Source: Rhodopseudomonas sp. BR0M22
GTDB taxonomy: Bacteria > Pseudomonadota > Alphaproteobacteria > Rhizobiales > Xanthobacteraceae
Direction of reading: 5' to 3'
Length of the DNA stretch: 64,000 nucleotides
Assembly (NCBI RefSeq): GCF_010907035.1
Contig: NZ_QUMK01000009.1
Span: forward strand, 26,358-90,357
The notes under the pieces were generated by a model, which did not search any database, was not told the DNA's origin, and worked only from the letters and a program-made list of their open reading frames with translations. The translations under genes were made by a program, and so were the position numbers. Of this stretch, positions 17,025 through 24,692 are shown piece after piece (position 1 is the first letter of the stretch; every line of letters starts with the position of its first letter).

Positions 17025-17109
17025 CGTCATTGCGAGCGAAGCGAAGCAATCCACGTTCTCAGCACGGAGCGACTGGATTGCGTCGTCGCTTCGCTCCTCG
17101 CAATGACGG
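17025..17109. repeat. Dispersed palindromic repeat, GTCATTGCGAGCGAAGC family, copy 1
   Basis: An 85 bp imperfect palindrome starts CGTCATTGCGAGCGAAGCG and ends with the complementary CTCCTCGCAATGACG. A second copy in this window is at 18628-18709 with conserved ends and a variable middle. This is an intergenic hairpin repeat family in Rhodopseudomonas/Bradyrhizobium. Confidence 0.85.
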
Positions 17110-17125
17110 GAGAGATCGATTGAAG

Positions 17126-17728
17126 CTAGCCGTACATCTCTTCGACGTCGCGAAGCTGTTCCTTGCCGAAGAACATCTCCTTGCCGACGAAGAAGGTCGG
17201 CGAGCCGAACGCGCCGCGCTGGACGGCGTCTTCGGTGTTGGCGATCAGCTTCGCCTTTACCTCCGGCTCCTGCGCACTGGTCAGCAGGGCCTTGCCGTCG
17301 AGGCCGGACGACGACAGCGCCGCGGCGGCGACTTCGAGATCGTCCATCTTCTTGGGCTCGACCCACATATGGTGAAACGCGGCCTCGACGTATTTGTCGA
17401 AGACGCCGTCGAGCTGCGCCGCGACCGCGGCCCGCATCAGGTTGAGGGTGTTGACCGGGAAATTCGGATTCCAGACATACGGCTTGACCGCATAGCGCTT
17501 CAGGAAGCGCTCGGTTTCGAGCGCGTGGAATTCGCGCTTGTTCTTGATGCCGGCCAGCGTCTCCGCCGGGGATTTGTTGTTGGTGGCCTTGAAGATGCCG
17601 CCGAGCAGCACCGGCACGTAGTCGAATTTGACGCCGATCCGCCGCTCGATCGCCGGGATCGCCTCGTGGGCCAGGAAGGCGTTGGGACTGCCGAAGTCGA
17701 ACAGGAATTGCGGGGCGGGCTGGGTCAT
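17126..17728 (-). CDS. DsbA-family 2-hydroxychromene-2-carboxylate isomerase-like protein
   Basis: This 200-residue protein has a thioredoxin fold with helical insert. It begins FLFDFGSPNAFLAHEAIPAI, where the catalytic Ser of kappa-class GST/HCCA isomerases replaces the DsbA cysteines (FGSPNAF). Other family marks are VPVLLGGIFKATNN and GAFGSPTFFVGKEMFFG. Such enzymes isomerise aromatic ring-cleavage intermediates using glutathione. It appears to lead a transcription unit with the SDR and panE genes, though a palindromic repeat separates it from the SDR. The substrate is unknown. Confidence 0.85.
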   Translation of the reverse strand: MTQPAPQFLFDFGSPNAFLAHEAIPAIERRIGVKFDYVPVLLGGIFKATNNKSPAETLAGIKNKREFHALETERFLKRYAVKPYVWNPNFPVNTLNLMRAAVAAQLDGVFDKYVEAAFHHMWVEPKKMDDLEVAAAALSSSGLDGKALLTSAQEPEVKAKLIANTEDAVQRGAFGSPTFFVGKEMFFGKEQLRDVEEMYG

Positions 17729-17943
17729 GGTTTCCTCCGGCAGCGGCAGGGTCGCCTTATATGATTATCGTCATTCTACGAAGACCGTAGCGCGTCTGCC
17801 GCGACCGATCAACCGGGTCGGAAGCGAGGCTGGCGACCTTCGGAACTGTGATGTCCCGCGCCGCGGAAACTTTGCTAAGGCGGAGCGCGTTCTCACGCCT
17901 GGTGCCGCTTCAATCACTGACAGACATCCGGGATCTTCGCGAC

Positions 17944-18612
17944 ATGCTGACCGTCCATCACCTCAACAATTCCCGCTCGCAACGCGTGCTGTGGCTCCTG
18001 GAGGAGCTCGGCACCCCTTACGAGATCAAGCGCTATCAGCGGCAGCCGGACATGATGGCGCCGAAGGAGCTGCGCGCCGTGCATCCGCTCGGCAAATCCC
18101 CGGTGATTACCGACAACGGCAACACCATCGCCGAGTCCGGCGCCATCATCGAATACATCGTCGGCACCTACGGGGACGGCCGGCTGATCCCGCCGCCGAA
18201 CACCCCGGAGCGGCTGCGCTACACCTATTGGCTGCATTACGCCGAGGGCTCGGCGATGCCGCCCTTGCTGCTGAAGTTGCTGTTCTCGATGATGCCGAAG
18301 CGCGCCCCGGCGCTGGTGCGGCCGCTGGTGAAGATGGTGGCGTCCGGCGCGCTGACCGGCTTCGTCGATCCGCAGCTCAAGCTGCACATGGACTATTGGG
18401 AGAGCGAACTCGGCAAGGCCGCGTATTTCGCGGGCGACGAATTCACCGCCGCCGACATCCAGATGAGTTTCCCGCTGGAAGCCGCCGCCTCACGCGGCGG
18501 TCTCGACCAGCGCTACCCAAAGGCGCTGGCCTGGCTCGACCGCATCCACGCCCGCCCCGCCTACAACCGCGCGCTTGAAAAAGGCGGGCCCTACGAGATC
18601 GGCAAGGCGTAA
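17944..18612 (+). CDS. Glutathione S-transferase
   Basis: This 222-residue GST has an N-terminal thioredoxin-like domain (MLTVHHLNNSRSQRVLWLLEELG, with Ser11 in the usual catalytic position). The glutathione-site motifs are HPLGKSPVITDNG and IAESGAIIEYIV, and the helical C-terminal domain contains DEFTAADIQMSFPLE. ATG at 17944 gives the standard start; longer forms add an unusual leader. It is divergent from the DsbA-like gene. Confidence 0.88.
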   Translation: MLTVHHLNNSRSQRVLWLLEELGTPYEIKRYQRQPDMMAPKELRAVHPLGKSPVITDNGNTIAESGAIIEYIVGTYGDGRLIPPPNTPERLRYTYWLHYAEGSAMPPLLLKLLFSMMPKRAPALVRPLVKMVASGALTGFVDPQLKLHMDYWESELGKAAYFAGDEFTAADIQMSFPLEAAASRGGLDQRYPKALAWLDRIHARPAYNRALEKGGPYEIGKA

Positions 18613-18627
18613 ACGGCGACCTCTCTC

Positions 18628-18709
18628 CGTCATTGCGAGCGAAGCGAAGCAATCCAGTCCCGTGCTCGGCTCTGGATTGCTCCGTCGGCTTCGCCTCCTC
18701 GCAATGACG
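18628..18709. repeat. Dispersed palindromic repeat, GTCATTGCGAGCGAAGC family, copy 2
   Basis: An 82 bp palindrome opens CGTCATTGCGAGCGAAGCG and closes CTCCTCGCAATGACG, matching the copy at 17025-17109. It lies between the convergent GST and SDR genes and could act as a transcription boundary hairpin. Confidence 0.85.
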
Positions 18710-18725
18710 ATCCGGTCTTATTCGG

Positions 18726-19601
18726 TCACCCCATCGGCAGCGGCGTGACGGTCACACCGGGCGGGGGAACGTCGTCGTCGGGGACGAAGAAGTCGGACAT
18801 CAGTTGCGCGGTCGGGTCGACGCGGTAGCGTTCGAAATCGGTGACGCCGGACTCGTACAACACCCTGTCGTCGATGCAGAACTGGCCGGTGAAGTCGCGC
18901 GACGGCTTGGTCAGGATCGCGTGGGCGGCATCGCCCATGATCTCCGGCGTGCGGCTGGCGCGGATCATCGCGTCGCCGCCGAGCAGATTGCCGACCGCCG
19001 CCGTGGCGATCGTGGTGCGGGGCCATAGCGCATTCACCGCAACGCCGGCGTGCTTCAGCTCGCCAGACAGGCCGAGCGCCACCATGCTCATGCCGAACTT
19101 CGCCATGGTGTAGGCGGTCGACGCCGCGAACCACTTCGCCTTCATGTCGAGCGGCGGCGACAGCATCAGGATGTGCGGATTGGCCGCCTTCTTCAGATGC
19201 GGGATGCAATATTTCGACACCATGAAGGTGCCGCGACTGTTGATCCCCATCATCAGGTCGTAGCGCTTCATGTCGGTGGCCTGCGAATTCGTCAGGCTGA
19301 TCGCGCTGGCATTGTTGACGCAGATGTCGATGCCGCCGAACTCCGCCACCGTCTTGCCGATCGCGTCGATCACCTGCGCCTCGTCGCGGATGTCGCAGAC
19401 CAGCGGCAGCGCCTTGCCGCCGGCCGCGACGATCTCCTCGGCTGCGGTGTAGATCGTCCCCTTCAGCTTCGGGTGCGGCTCGGTGGTTTTGGCGGCGATT
19501 GCCACATTGGCGCCGTCCCGCGCCGCCCGCAGCGCGATCGCAAGCCCAATGCCCCGGCTCGCCCCGGTGATGAACAGCGTCTTGCCTTGCAGTGATGCCA
19601 T
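18726..19601 (-). CDS. Short-chain dehydrogenase, HSDL2-like
   Basis: This 291-residue classical SDR has TGASRGIGLAIALRAARDGA (residues 11-30), NNASAISL as the NNAG equivalent and YTMAK as the catalytic Tyr-Lys pair. The C-terminal part (IRASRTPEIMGDAAHAILTK) resembles the hydroxysteroid-dehydrogenase-like 2 subgroup. ATG at 19601 is chosen because GGAGG lies about 10 bases upstream; the longer reading frame runs into a repeat. The substrate is unknown, perhaps an acyl or steroid-like alcohol. Confidence 0.87.
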   Translation of the reverse strand: MASLQGKTLFITGASRGIGLAIALRAARDGANVAIAAKTTEPHPKLKGTIYTAAEEIVAAGGKALPLVCDIRDEAQVIDAIGKTVAEFGGIDICVNNASAISLTNSQATDMKRYDLMMGINSRGTFMVSKYCIPHLKKAANPHILMLSPPLDMKAKWFAASTAYTMAKFGMSMVALGLSGELKHAGVAVNALWPRTTIATAAVGNLLGGDAMIRASRTPEIMGDAAHAILTKPSRDFTGQFCIDDRVLYESGVTDFERYRVDPTAQLMSDFFVPDDDVPPPGVTVTPLPMG

Positions 19602-19727
19602 CTGATGCAGCCTCCTGGTCGCCCAAATCGATTGGCCGAACAGATTAGCAGGGCGCCGCTGCATCTGCTTGCGGCGAGACGTTGAAACACCCGTGCAAGC
19701 CGAGGCCTTCGCCGCACACGCGGCGAG

Positions 19728-19870
19728 CTCCCTCCCCCGCTGGCGGGGGAGGGTTGGGGTGAGGGCAGCCGCGAGTCGCAGCGCGCGCCTCGATCCTGGA
19801 TTGAGCAAGTCGTTAGTTCACTGCCTGGGGCGCCCTCACCCCGGCCCTCTCCCGCAAGCGGGAGAGGGAG
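19728..19870. repeat. Pair of inverted GGGAGAGGG-type palindromic repeats
   Basis: One arm (19728-19766) contains CCCCCGCTGGCGGGGG with TTGGGGTGAGGGC. The other (19831-19870) contains GCCCTCACCCCGGCC and CTCCCGCAAGCGGGAG, in inverted orientation. The same family occurs at 37211-37980 and a variant at 24541-24687. It fills the space between the SDR and ggt genes. Confidence 0.85.
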
Positions 19871-19906
19871 CGCGCTGTGCTTGCGGCAAACTCAACAGCT
19901 GGATCG

Positions 19907-21640
19907 CTAATATCCCGCCGCCGTCGCCCCCCGTGTTCGCGGGTCCGGCGCGCCATGGAAGCCGGCGCTGTCGATGAAGATCGAATTTGCCGAGGTCTGG
20001 CCGAGCGGAGTGACGACGCGGTGGCCCATGGCGCGGAGTGCGTCCAGCGTCGCGTCCGGAAATCCGTGCTCGACCCGGACCTCGTCCGGCATCCATTGGT
20101 GATGCAGACGCGGCGCCGCCACGGCGTCGGCGACGTTCATCCGGTAATCGATCACATTGGCGATCACCTGCAGCACCGCCGAAATGATGCGGCTGCCGCC
20201 GGGCGAACCTGTGACCAGCACCGGCTTGCCGTCCATGAGCAGAATCGTCGGCGACATCGACGACAACGGGCGTTTGCCGGGCGCCGGCAGATTGGCCGCG
20301 AACCCGACCAGTCCGTAGGCGTTGGATGCGCCGGGCGCGGCGGTGAAATCGTCGAGCTCGTTGTTGAGCAAAACGCCGGTGCCGTCGGCCACCAGCCCGA
20401 CGCCGTAAGAGAAGTTGAGCGTGTAGGTGTTGCTGACCGCATTGCCGTCGGCATCGGCAACAGAAAAGTGCGTGGTGTTCTGGCCCTCCCGCGGCTGCGG
20501 CAGCGGCTCAGCGACCGGCGTCGCCCGCTGCGGATCGATGCCGGCGCGAAGGCTCGCCGCGTAGTCCTTCGATAGCAGCTTCGCCACCGGCGCCGAGCTG
20601 AACGCCGGATCGCCGAGATAGCGGGCACGGTCCGCATAGGCGCGCTTCATCGCTTCGATCAGCAAATGCAACGACGGCGGCGTGCCCTGCCCGAGATCGC
20701 GCATCGCGTAGCCTTCGAGGATGTTCAGGCTTTCGATCAGCACCACGCCGCCGGACGACGGCTGCGGCATCGCCACGATGTCGTAGCCGCGATAGGTGCC
20801 GCGCAGCGGCGCGCGCAGCACCGGCCGATAGCCGGCGAGATCCTCGGGGGTGATCAGCCCGCCGGCGTCGCGAATGCCGCGCGACAGCTTCTCGGCGACC
20901 GGGCCGCGATAGAATCCATCCGGCCCCTGCTGGGCGATGGCTTCGAGCGTCGCGGCCAGATCGGGCTGCAGCAGCCTGTCGCCCGCCTGCAGCGGCGATC
21001 CGTCGGGACGGGCGAACACCTTACGGGTTGAAGGCCAGCGCGACAGCCAGCGGTGCCAATCCGGCAGCGTATCGGCGGTGTCGTCGGCAACTTCGATGCC
21101 GTCCCGTGCCAGCGCGATCGCCGGCGCGATCACGTCCGCGAGCTTGAACTTGCCGGAGCCGTATTTGTCCAGCGCCAGCGCCAACCCGGCCACGGTGCCG
21201 GGCACGCCGATGCCGAGCGCCGATTTGCGCGATTTGTCCGGGTCGGGTTTGCCGTCCGTCAGAAACATGTCCTGTGTGGCGGCCTGCGGCGCGGTTTCGC
21301 GATAATCGATCGCCACGTCCTCATTCTTCGTCGCGGAATGAATCACCATGAAGCCGCCGCCGCCGAGATTGCCGGCGCGCGGATAGGTCACCGCCATGGC
21401 AAAGCCGGTCGCCACCGCCGCATCGATCGCGTTGCCGCCGCGGGCCAGAAAGCTCGCCCCGATTTCCGCAGCCAGCCGTTCCTGCGCCACTACCATGCCG
21501 TGTTTGGCGACCACGGCTTGGGCCGGCTCGCGCGCCGTGCCGCCCCGCATGTCCTGCGCCGGCGCGGGAAGCGGGCGCACCACCAGCACCAGCGCGGCCA
21601 GCGTCATCAAAATGCGTTGCGGGACGCGCAGTGTCGTCAT
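19907..21640 (-). CDS. ggt: Gamma-glutamyltranspeptidase
   Basis: This 577-residue secreted enzyme starts at ATG 21640 with a signal peptide (ILMTLAALVLVVRPLPAPAQ). The N-terminal large-subunit segment includes LGGGGFMVIH and AIDYRETAP. The autocatalytic cleavage and nucleophile site is NTTHFSVADADGNAVS, where the second Thr becomes the small subunit's N-terminus. The C-terminal MSPTILLMDGKPVLVTGSPG is also a family mark. It hydrolyses or transfers gamma-glutamyl groups, for example from glutathione, in the periplasm. It is divergent from the MFS gene. Confidence 0.95.
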   Translation of the reverse strand: MTTLRVPQRILMTLAALVLVVRPLPAPAQDMRGGTAREPAQAVVAKHGMVVAQERLAAEIGASFLARGGNAIDAAVATGFAMAVTYPRAGNLGGGGFMVIHSATKNEDVAIDYRETAPQAATQDMFLTDGKPDPDKSRKSALGIGVPGTVAGLALALDKYGSGKFKLADVIAPAIALARDGIEVADDTADTLPDWHRWLSRWPSTRKVFARPDGSPLQAGDRLLQPDLAATLEAIAQQGPDGFYRGPVAEKLSRGIRDAGGLITPEDLAGYRPVLRAPLRGTYRGYDIVAMPQPSSGGVVLIESLNILEGYAMRDLGQGTPPSLHLLIEAMKRAYADRARYLGDPAFSSAPVAKLLSKDYAASLRAGIDPQRATPVAEPLPQPREGQNTTHFSVADADGNAVSNTYTLNFSYGVGLVADGTGVLLNNELDDFTAAPGASNAYGLVGFAANLPAPGKRPLSSMSPTILLMDGKPVLVTGSPGGSRIISAVLQVIANVIDYRMNVADAVAAPRLHHQWMPDEVRVEHGFPDATLDALRAMGHRVVTPLGQTSANSIFIDSAGFHGAPDPRTRGATAAGY

Positions 21641-21744
21641 CGAGTGGCTCCGATTTATGCGGCGCAGGCTGCCACGCGGCAGGCGAATCCTATAGGCAAT
21701 CGACGCCGCGAGGCAAAACAGGGCCGACGCGCGGAAGGAACAAG

Positions 21745-23142
21745 ATGTCGTCATCTGTCGCGGAAGGCATGGCGCAACCTCGTGAACCGATCCGCTATCC
21801 GTCGCAGGGCGCCGTCATCGGCTGGATCCTGTTCGATTGGGCGGCGCAGCCATACTTCACGCTGATCACCACCTTTATCTTCGCGCCCTATTTCGCCACC
21901 TACGTGGCGCCGGATCCGGCGACCGGCCAATCGCTGTGGGGGTTCGCCACCGCGGCGAGCGGTTTCATCATTGCGTTGGCATCGCCGGTGCTCGGTGCGA
22001 TCGCGGATGCCAGCGGCCGGCGCAAGCCGTGGATCGCGCTGTTCGGCGCCATGCTGGTGATCGGATCGATGCTGATGTGGTTCGGCAAACCGGGCGAGCC
22101 ACATACGATCCTGCCGCTGCTGATCGCCTACGCGGTCGCCACTATCGGGGTCGAATTCGCCACCGTGTTCAATAACGCGATGATGCCCAACCTGGTGCCG
22201 CCGGAGAAGATCGGCCGCCTGTCCGGCACCGGCTGGGCGACCGGCTATGTCGGCGGCATCCTGTCACTCGTCCTGGTGCTCGGCTTCCTCGCCGCCAGCC
22301 CGGACACCGGCAAGACGCTGCTCGGCATCGCGCCGTGGTTCGGACTCGATCCGGCGCAGCACGAAGGCGATCGGATCAGCGGCCCGCTCACAGCGGTGTG
22401 GTTCGTGGTGTTCGTGCTGCCGATGTTTCTGCTGACGCCGGACTTCCCGGCCAAGCTGGCGCCGCGCGCCGCAATCCGCGAGGGATTGCGCGAGCTCCGC
22501 GAGACGCTGCGCGATCTGCCGCGTCGTCGTTCGCTCGCGATCTTTCTGCTCGCCAACATGATCTACACCGACGGGCTGGTGTCGCTGTTCGCGTTCGGCG
22601 GCATCTACGCCACCGGCACCTTCGGCTGGAGCACGATCCAGATCGGCACCTTCGGCATCATCCTGGCGATCGCCGCCACCATCGGTGCGTTCGTCGGCGG
22701 CAGGCTCGACGATGCGTTCGGTTCCAAACGGGTGATTGCCGGCTCGCTGCTCCTCCTGCTGGTCGCAATCGCCGGCATCCTGCTGATCGATCCCAGCCAT
22801 GTGCTGTTGATCGAAGTGACGCCGCCGCAGCCGGGAGGCGCATTGTTCGCGTCACCGGCGGAGCGCGCTTATCTGCTGCTCGGCTGCCTGATCGGCATCG
22901 CCGGCGGACCGCTGCAGGCCGCATCCCGCACGCTGCTGATCAGGATCGCCCCACGGGACCGGATCGCTCAGTATTTCGGCCTGTTCGCCCTCACCGGCAA
23001 AGTGACGTCGTTCATCGGCCCGCTGCTGATCGCGACCGTCACGGCGCTGGCCAGCAGCCAGAAAGCCGGCATGGCCGTGCTGGTGCTGTTCTTCGTCGCC
23101 GGATTGGCGCTGCTGACCCAGGTTCGGCGCTCGGCGGAGTGA
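21745..23142 (+). CDS. MFS transporter, UMF1/Atg22-like family
   Basis: This 465-residue inner-membrane protein has about 12 helices. The opening GWILFDWAAQPYFTLITTFIFAPYF and the following LASPVLGAIADASGRRKPWI are characteristic of the UMF1 (YxiO/Atg22-like) group. ATG at 21745 follows GGAAGGAA. The physiological substrate of bacterial UMF1 proteins is generally not known. The gene ends about 50 bp before the aroG leader. Confidence 0.85.
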   Translation: MSSSVAEGMAQPREPIRYPSQGAVIGWILFDWAAQPYFTLITTFIFAPYFATYVAPDPATGQSLWGFATAASGFIIALASPVLGAIADASGRRKPWIALFGAMLVIGSMLMWFGKPGEPHTILPLLIAYAVATIGVEFATVFNNAMMPNLVPPEKIGRLSGTGWATGYVGGILSLVLVLGFLAASPDTGKTLLGIAPWFGLDPAQHEGDRISGPLTAVWFVVFVLPMFLLTPDFPAKLAPRAAIREGLRELRETLRDLPRRRSLAIFLLANMIYTDGLVSLFAFGGIYATGTFGWSTIQIGTFGIILAIAATIGAFVGGRLDDAFGSKRVIAGSLLLLLVAIAGILLIDPSHVLLIEVTPPQPGGALFASPAERAYLLLGCLIGIAGGPLQAASRTLLIRIAPRDRIAQYFGLFALTGKVTSFIGPLLIATVTALASSQKAGMAVLVLFFVAGLALLTQVRRSAE

Positions 23143-23155
23143 TCGCGCCGGTGCG

Positions 23156-23184
23156 TGGACAAACGCACCGACCTGGTCTATATG
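23156..23184 (+). promoter_or_regulatory. Probable sigma-70 promoter of the aroG leader
   Basis: TGGACA (23156-23161) and TATATG (23179-23184) are separated by 17 bp. Transcription would be expected to start near 23190-23192, at or beside the leader ATG, so the leader mRNA may be leaderless, as described for rhizobial trpL. The start site is inferred. Confidence 0.55.
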
Positions 23185-23191
23185 AGCGGGC

Positions 23192-23269
23192 ATGATCCAC
23201 CTGACCGCCTCGTACTGGTACTTTTATTTTAGCAGCTCGCTGGCGGCGGGAGGATTTCGCGCGATCTGA
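23192..23269 (+). CDS. Aromatic-rich leader peptide of the aroG attenuator
   Basis: This 25-residue open frame reads MIHLTASYWYFYFSSSLAAG and then GFRAI and stop. Six consecutive aromatic codons (Tyr-Trp-Tyr-Phe-Tyr-Phe, 23213-23230) sense the supply of all three aromatic amino acids, which fits control of DAHP synthase, the first shikimate-pathway enzyme. There is no ribosome site before the ATG, but the inferred transcription start coincides with it, so it is probably translated leaderlessly. It overlaps the antiterminator segment. Confidence 0.8.
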   Translation: MIHLTASYWYFYFSSSLAAGGFRAI

Positions 23270-23294
23270 AGATTGCAGCATAGAGATCCGACAA

Positions 23295-23322
23295 GCCGCC
23301 AGACCTGGCGGCTTTTTTGTTT
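23295..23322 (+). terminator. Intrinsic terminator of the aroG attenuator
   Basis: GCCGCCA-gacc-TGGCGGC forms a 7 bp GC-rich stem with a 4 base loop followed directly by TTTTTTGTTT. It is 36 bp before the aroG start. It is mutually exclusive with pairing of its 5' arm to 23240-23247. Confidence 0.9.
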
Positions 23323-23357
23323 GAGCCGGCAGGTCTCCTGAACAGGAGCAAACTGCC

Positions 23358-24446
23358 GTGTTGACCACCACAGACGACCTTCGCCTTCAGAAAATCACCG
23401 AACTGAGTACGCCCGCCGAAGTGATGGGCGAGATTCCGCGCACACTGACCGCGACACGCACCGTCGCGGCAAGCCGTAGCGCGATTCACGCCATCCTGAC
23501 CGGAGCCGACGACCGGCTGCTCGTCGTCGTCGGCCCGTGTTCGATTCACGATCCGGCCGCGGCCATGGACTACGCCAATCGTCTGGCGGCGCTGCGCGAG
23601 ACCCTGGCCGACCGGCTCGAGATCGTGATGCGGGTGTATTTCGAAAAGCCGCGGACCACGGTGGGTTGGAAGGGGTTGATCAACGATCCCGATCTCGACG
23701 GCAGCTTCCGGATCGACAAGGGATTGCGGCTGGCGCGTGACGTGCTGTCGGCGGTGAACAATCTCGGCCTGCCGGCCGCCACCGAATTCCTGGATCTGAT
23801 CACGCCGCAATACATCGCGGATCTGGTCGCCTGGGGGGCGATCGGCGCGCGAACCACCGAGAGCCAGATCCACCGCGAACTGGCATCGGGGCTATCCTGC
23901 CCGATCGGGTTCAAGAACGGCACCGACGGTAACGTCCGGATCGCCGCGGAGGCGGTGAAATCCGCGGCGCAGCCGCATCATTTCATGGCGGTGACCAAGG
24001 GCGGGCGCAATGCGATCGCGGCCACCACTGGTAACAGCGACTGCCACGTCATCCTACGCGGCGGCGTCGCGCCGAACTACGACGCCGCAAGCGTCGAAGC
24101 CGCCGCAGCGGTGCTCGGCAAGATCGGCCTGGCGCCGCGGCTGATGATCGACGCCAGCCACGCCAACAGCAGCAAGCAGCCGGACAACCAGCCGAAGGTG
24201 ACGGCCGATATCGCGCGCCAGTTGGCGGCGGGCGAGAGCCGCATCTTCGGCGTGATGATCGAAAGCAACCTAGTTGCCGGTCGGCAGGACGTCGTGCCGG
24301 GTCAGCCGCTGCGCTACGGCCAGAGCATCACCGACGGCTGTATCGACTGGGAGTCGACCGAGACGGTGCTGCACGAGCTGGCCGCCGCGGTCGAGAACCG
24401 GCGAGCTGCGCGGCGTAGCGCTCAGCAAGAAGGTGCTGCGGCTTGA
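23358..24446 (+). CDS. aroG: 3-deoxy-7-phosphoheptulonate synthase (class I)
   Basis: This 362-residue AroF/G/H-type DAHP synthase condenses phosphoenolpyruvate and erythrose 4-phosphate, the entry step of aromatic biosynthesis. Seen motifs: VVGPCSIHDPAAAMDYA, MRVYFEKPRTTVGWKG, GARTTESQIHRELASG, PIGFKNGTDGNV and DASHANSSKQPDNQ. Start is GTG at 23358 after CAGGAG (23343-23348). It is controlled by the attenuator upstream, unlike the repressor control known for E. coli paralogues. A terminator follows. Confidence 0.95.
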   Translation: MLTTTDDLRLQKITELSTPAEVMGEIPRTLTATRTVAASRSAIHAILTGADDRLLVVVGPCSIHDPAAAMDYANRLAALRETLADRLEIVMRVYFEKPRTTVGWKGLINDPDLDGSFRIDKGLRLARDVLSAVNNLGLPAATEFLDLITPQYIADLVAWGAIGARTTESQIHRELASGLSCPIGFKNGTDGNVRIAAEAVKSAAQPHHFMAVTKGGRNAIAATTGNSDCHVILRGGVAPNYDAASVEAAAAVLGKIGLAPRLMIDASHANSSKQPDNQPKVTADIARQLAAGESRIFGVMIESNLVAGRQDVVPGQPLRYGQSITDGCIDWESTETVLHELAAAVENRRAARRSAQQEGAAA

Positions 24447-24452
24447 TCGCTG

Positions 24453-24488
24453 AGCGGGGCAGCGGCCTCGGGTCGCCGCCCCGCTTTT
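24453..24488 (+). terminator. Intrinsic terminator after aroG
   Basis: AGCGGGGC (24453-24460) pairs with GCCCCGCT (24478-24485), with a 17 base loop and a run of four Ts (24485-24488). It begins 7 bp after the aroG stop. Confidence 0.7.
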
Positions 24489-24540
24489 CGCAAAACAATG
24501 GTCGTCGCCCGGCTGCAAAGGCGATGACGGTTGAGGCCGT

Positions 24541-24687
24541 CGCCTCTTCCCTTCTCCCCTTGTGGGAGAAGGTGGCGTGGACGCAGTCCGCGTCGGATGA
24601 GGGGTGAGGCGGGCATTGAGCCTCGGCTGCGTCCCCCTCACCCGGCTCGCTGCGCTCGCCACCCTCTCCCACAAGGGGAGAGGGTTC
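24541..24687. repeat. Long palindromic intergenic repeat
   Basis: The outer arms CCCTTCTCCCCTTGTGGGAG and CTCCCACAAGGGGAGAGGG are complementary, and the inner part contains a second inverted pair (TGAGGGGTGAGG and CCCCTCACC). It lies between the convergent aroG and purH and resembles the GGGAGAGGG families elsewhere in the window. Confidence 0.8.
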
Positions 24688-24692
24688 AAAGA

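Larger units (their letters stand above)
23192..23322 (+). promoter_or_regulatory. Transcription attenuator of aroG
   Basis: Three alternative pairings are visible. Segment 1 (CCGCC, 23205-23209, inside the leader peptide) can pair with segment 2 (GGCGG, 23242-23246). Segment 2 (CTGGCGGC, 23240-23247) is perfectly complementary to segment 3 (GCCGCCAG, 23295-23302). Segment 3 alternatively pairs with segment 4 (CTGGCGGC, 23305-23312) followed by a T-run, forming a terminator. Ribosome stalling at the aromatic codons would mask segment 1 and favour the 2:3 antiterminator. This is the classical amino-acid attenuation design. Confidence 0.82.

Noticed and set aside
23182..23232. Overlapping leader frame MSGHDPPDRLVLVLLF before aroG
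   Set aside because: It begins inside the -10 region, so it would not be fully transcribed, and its residues (Leu, Val) do not match the pathway. The frame from 23192 has six aromatic codons.
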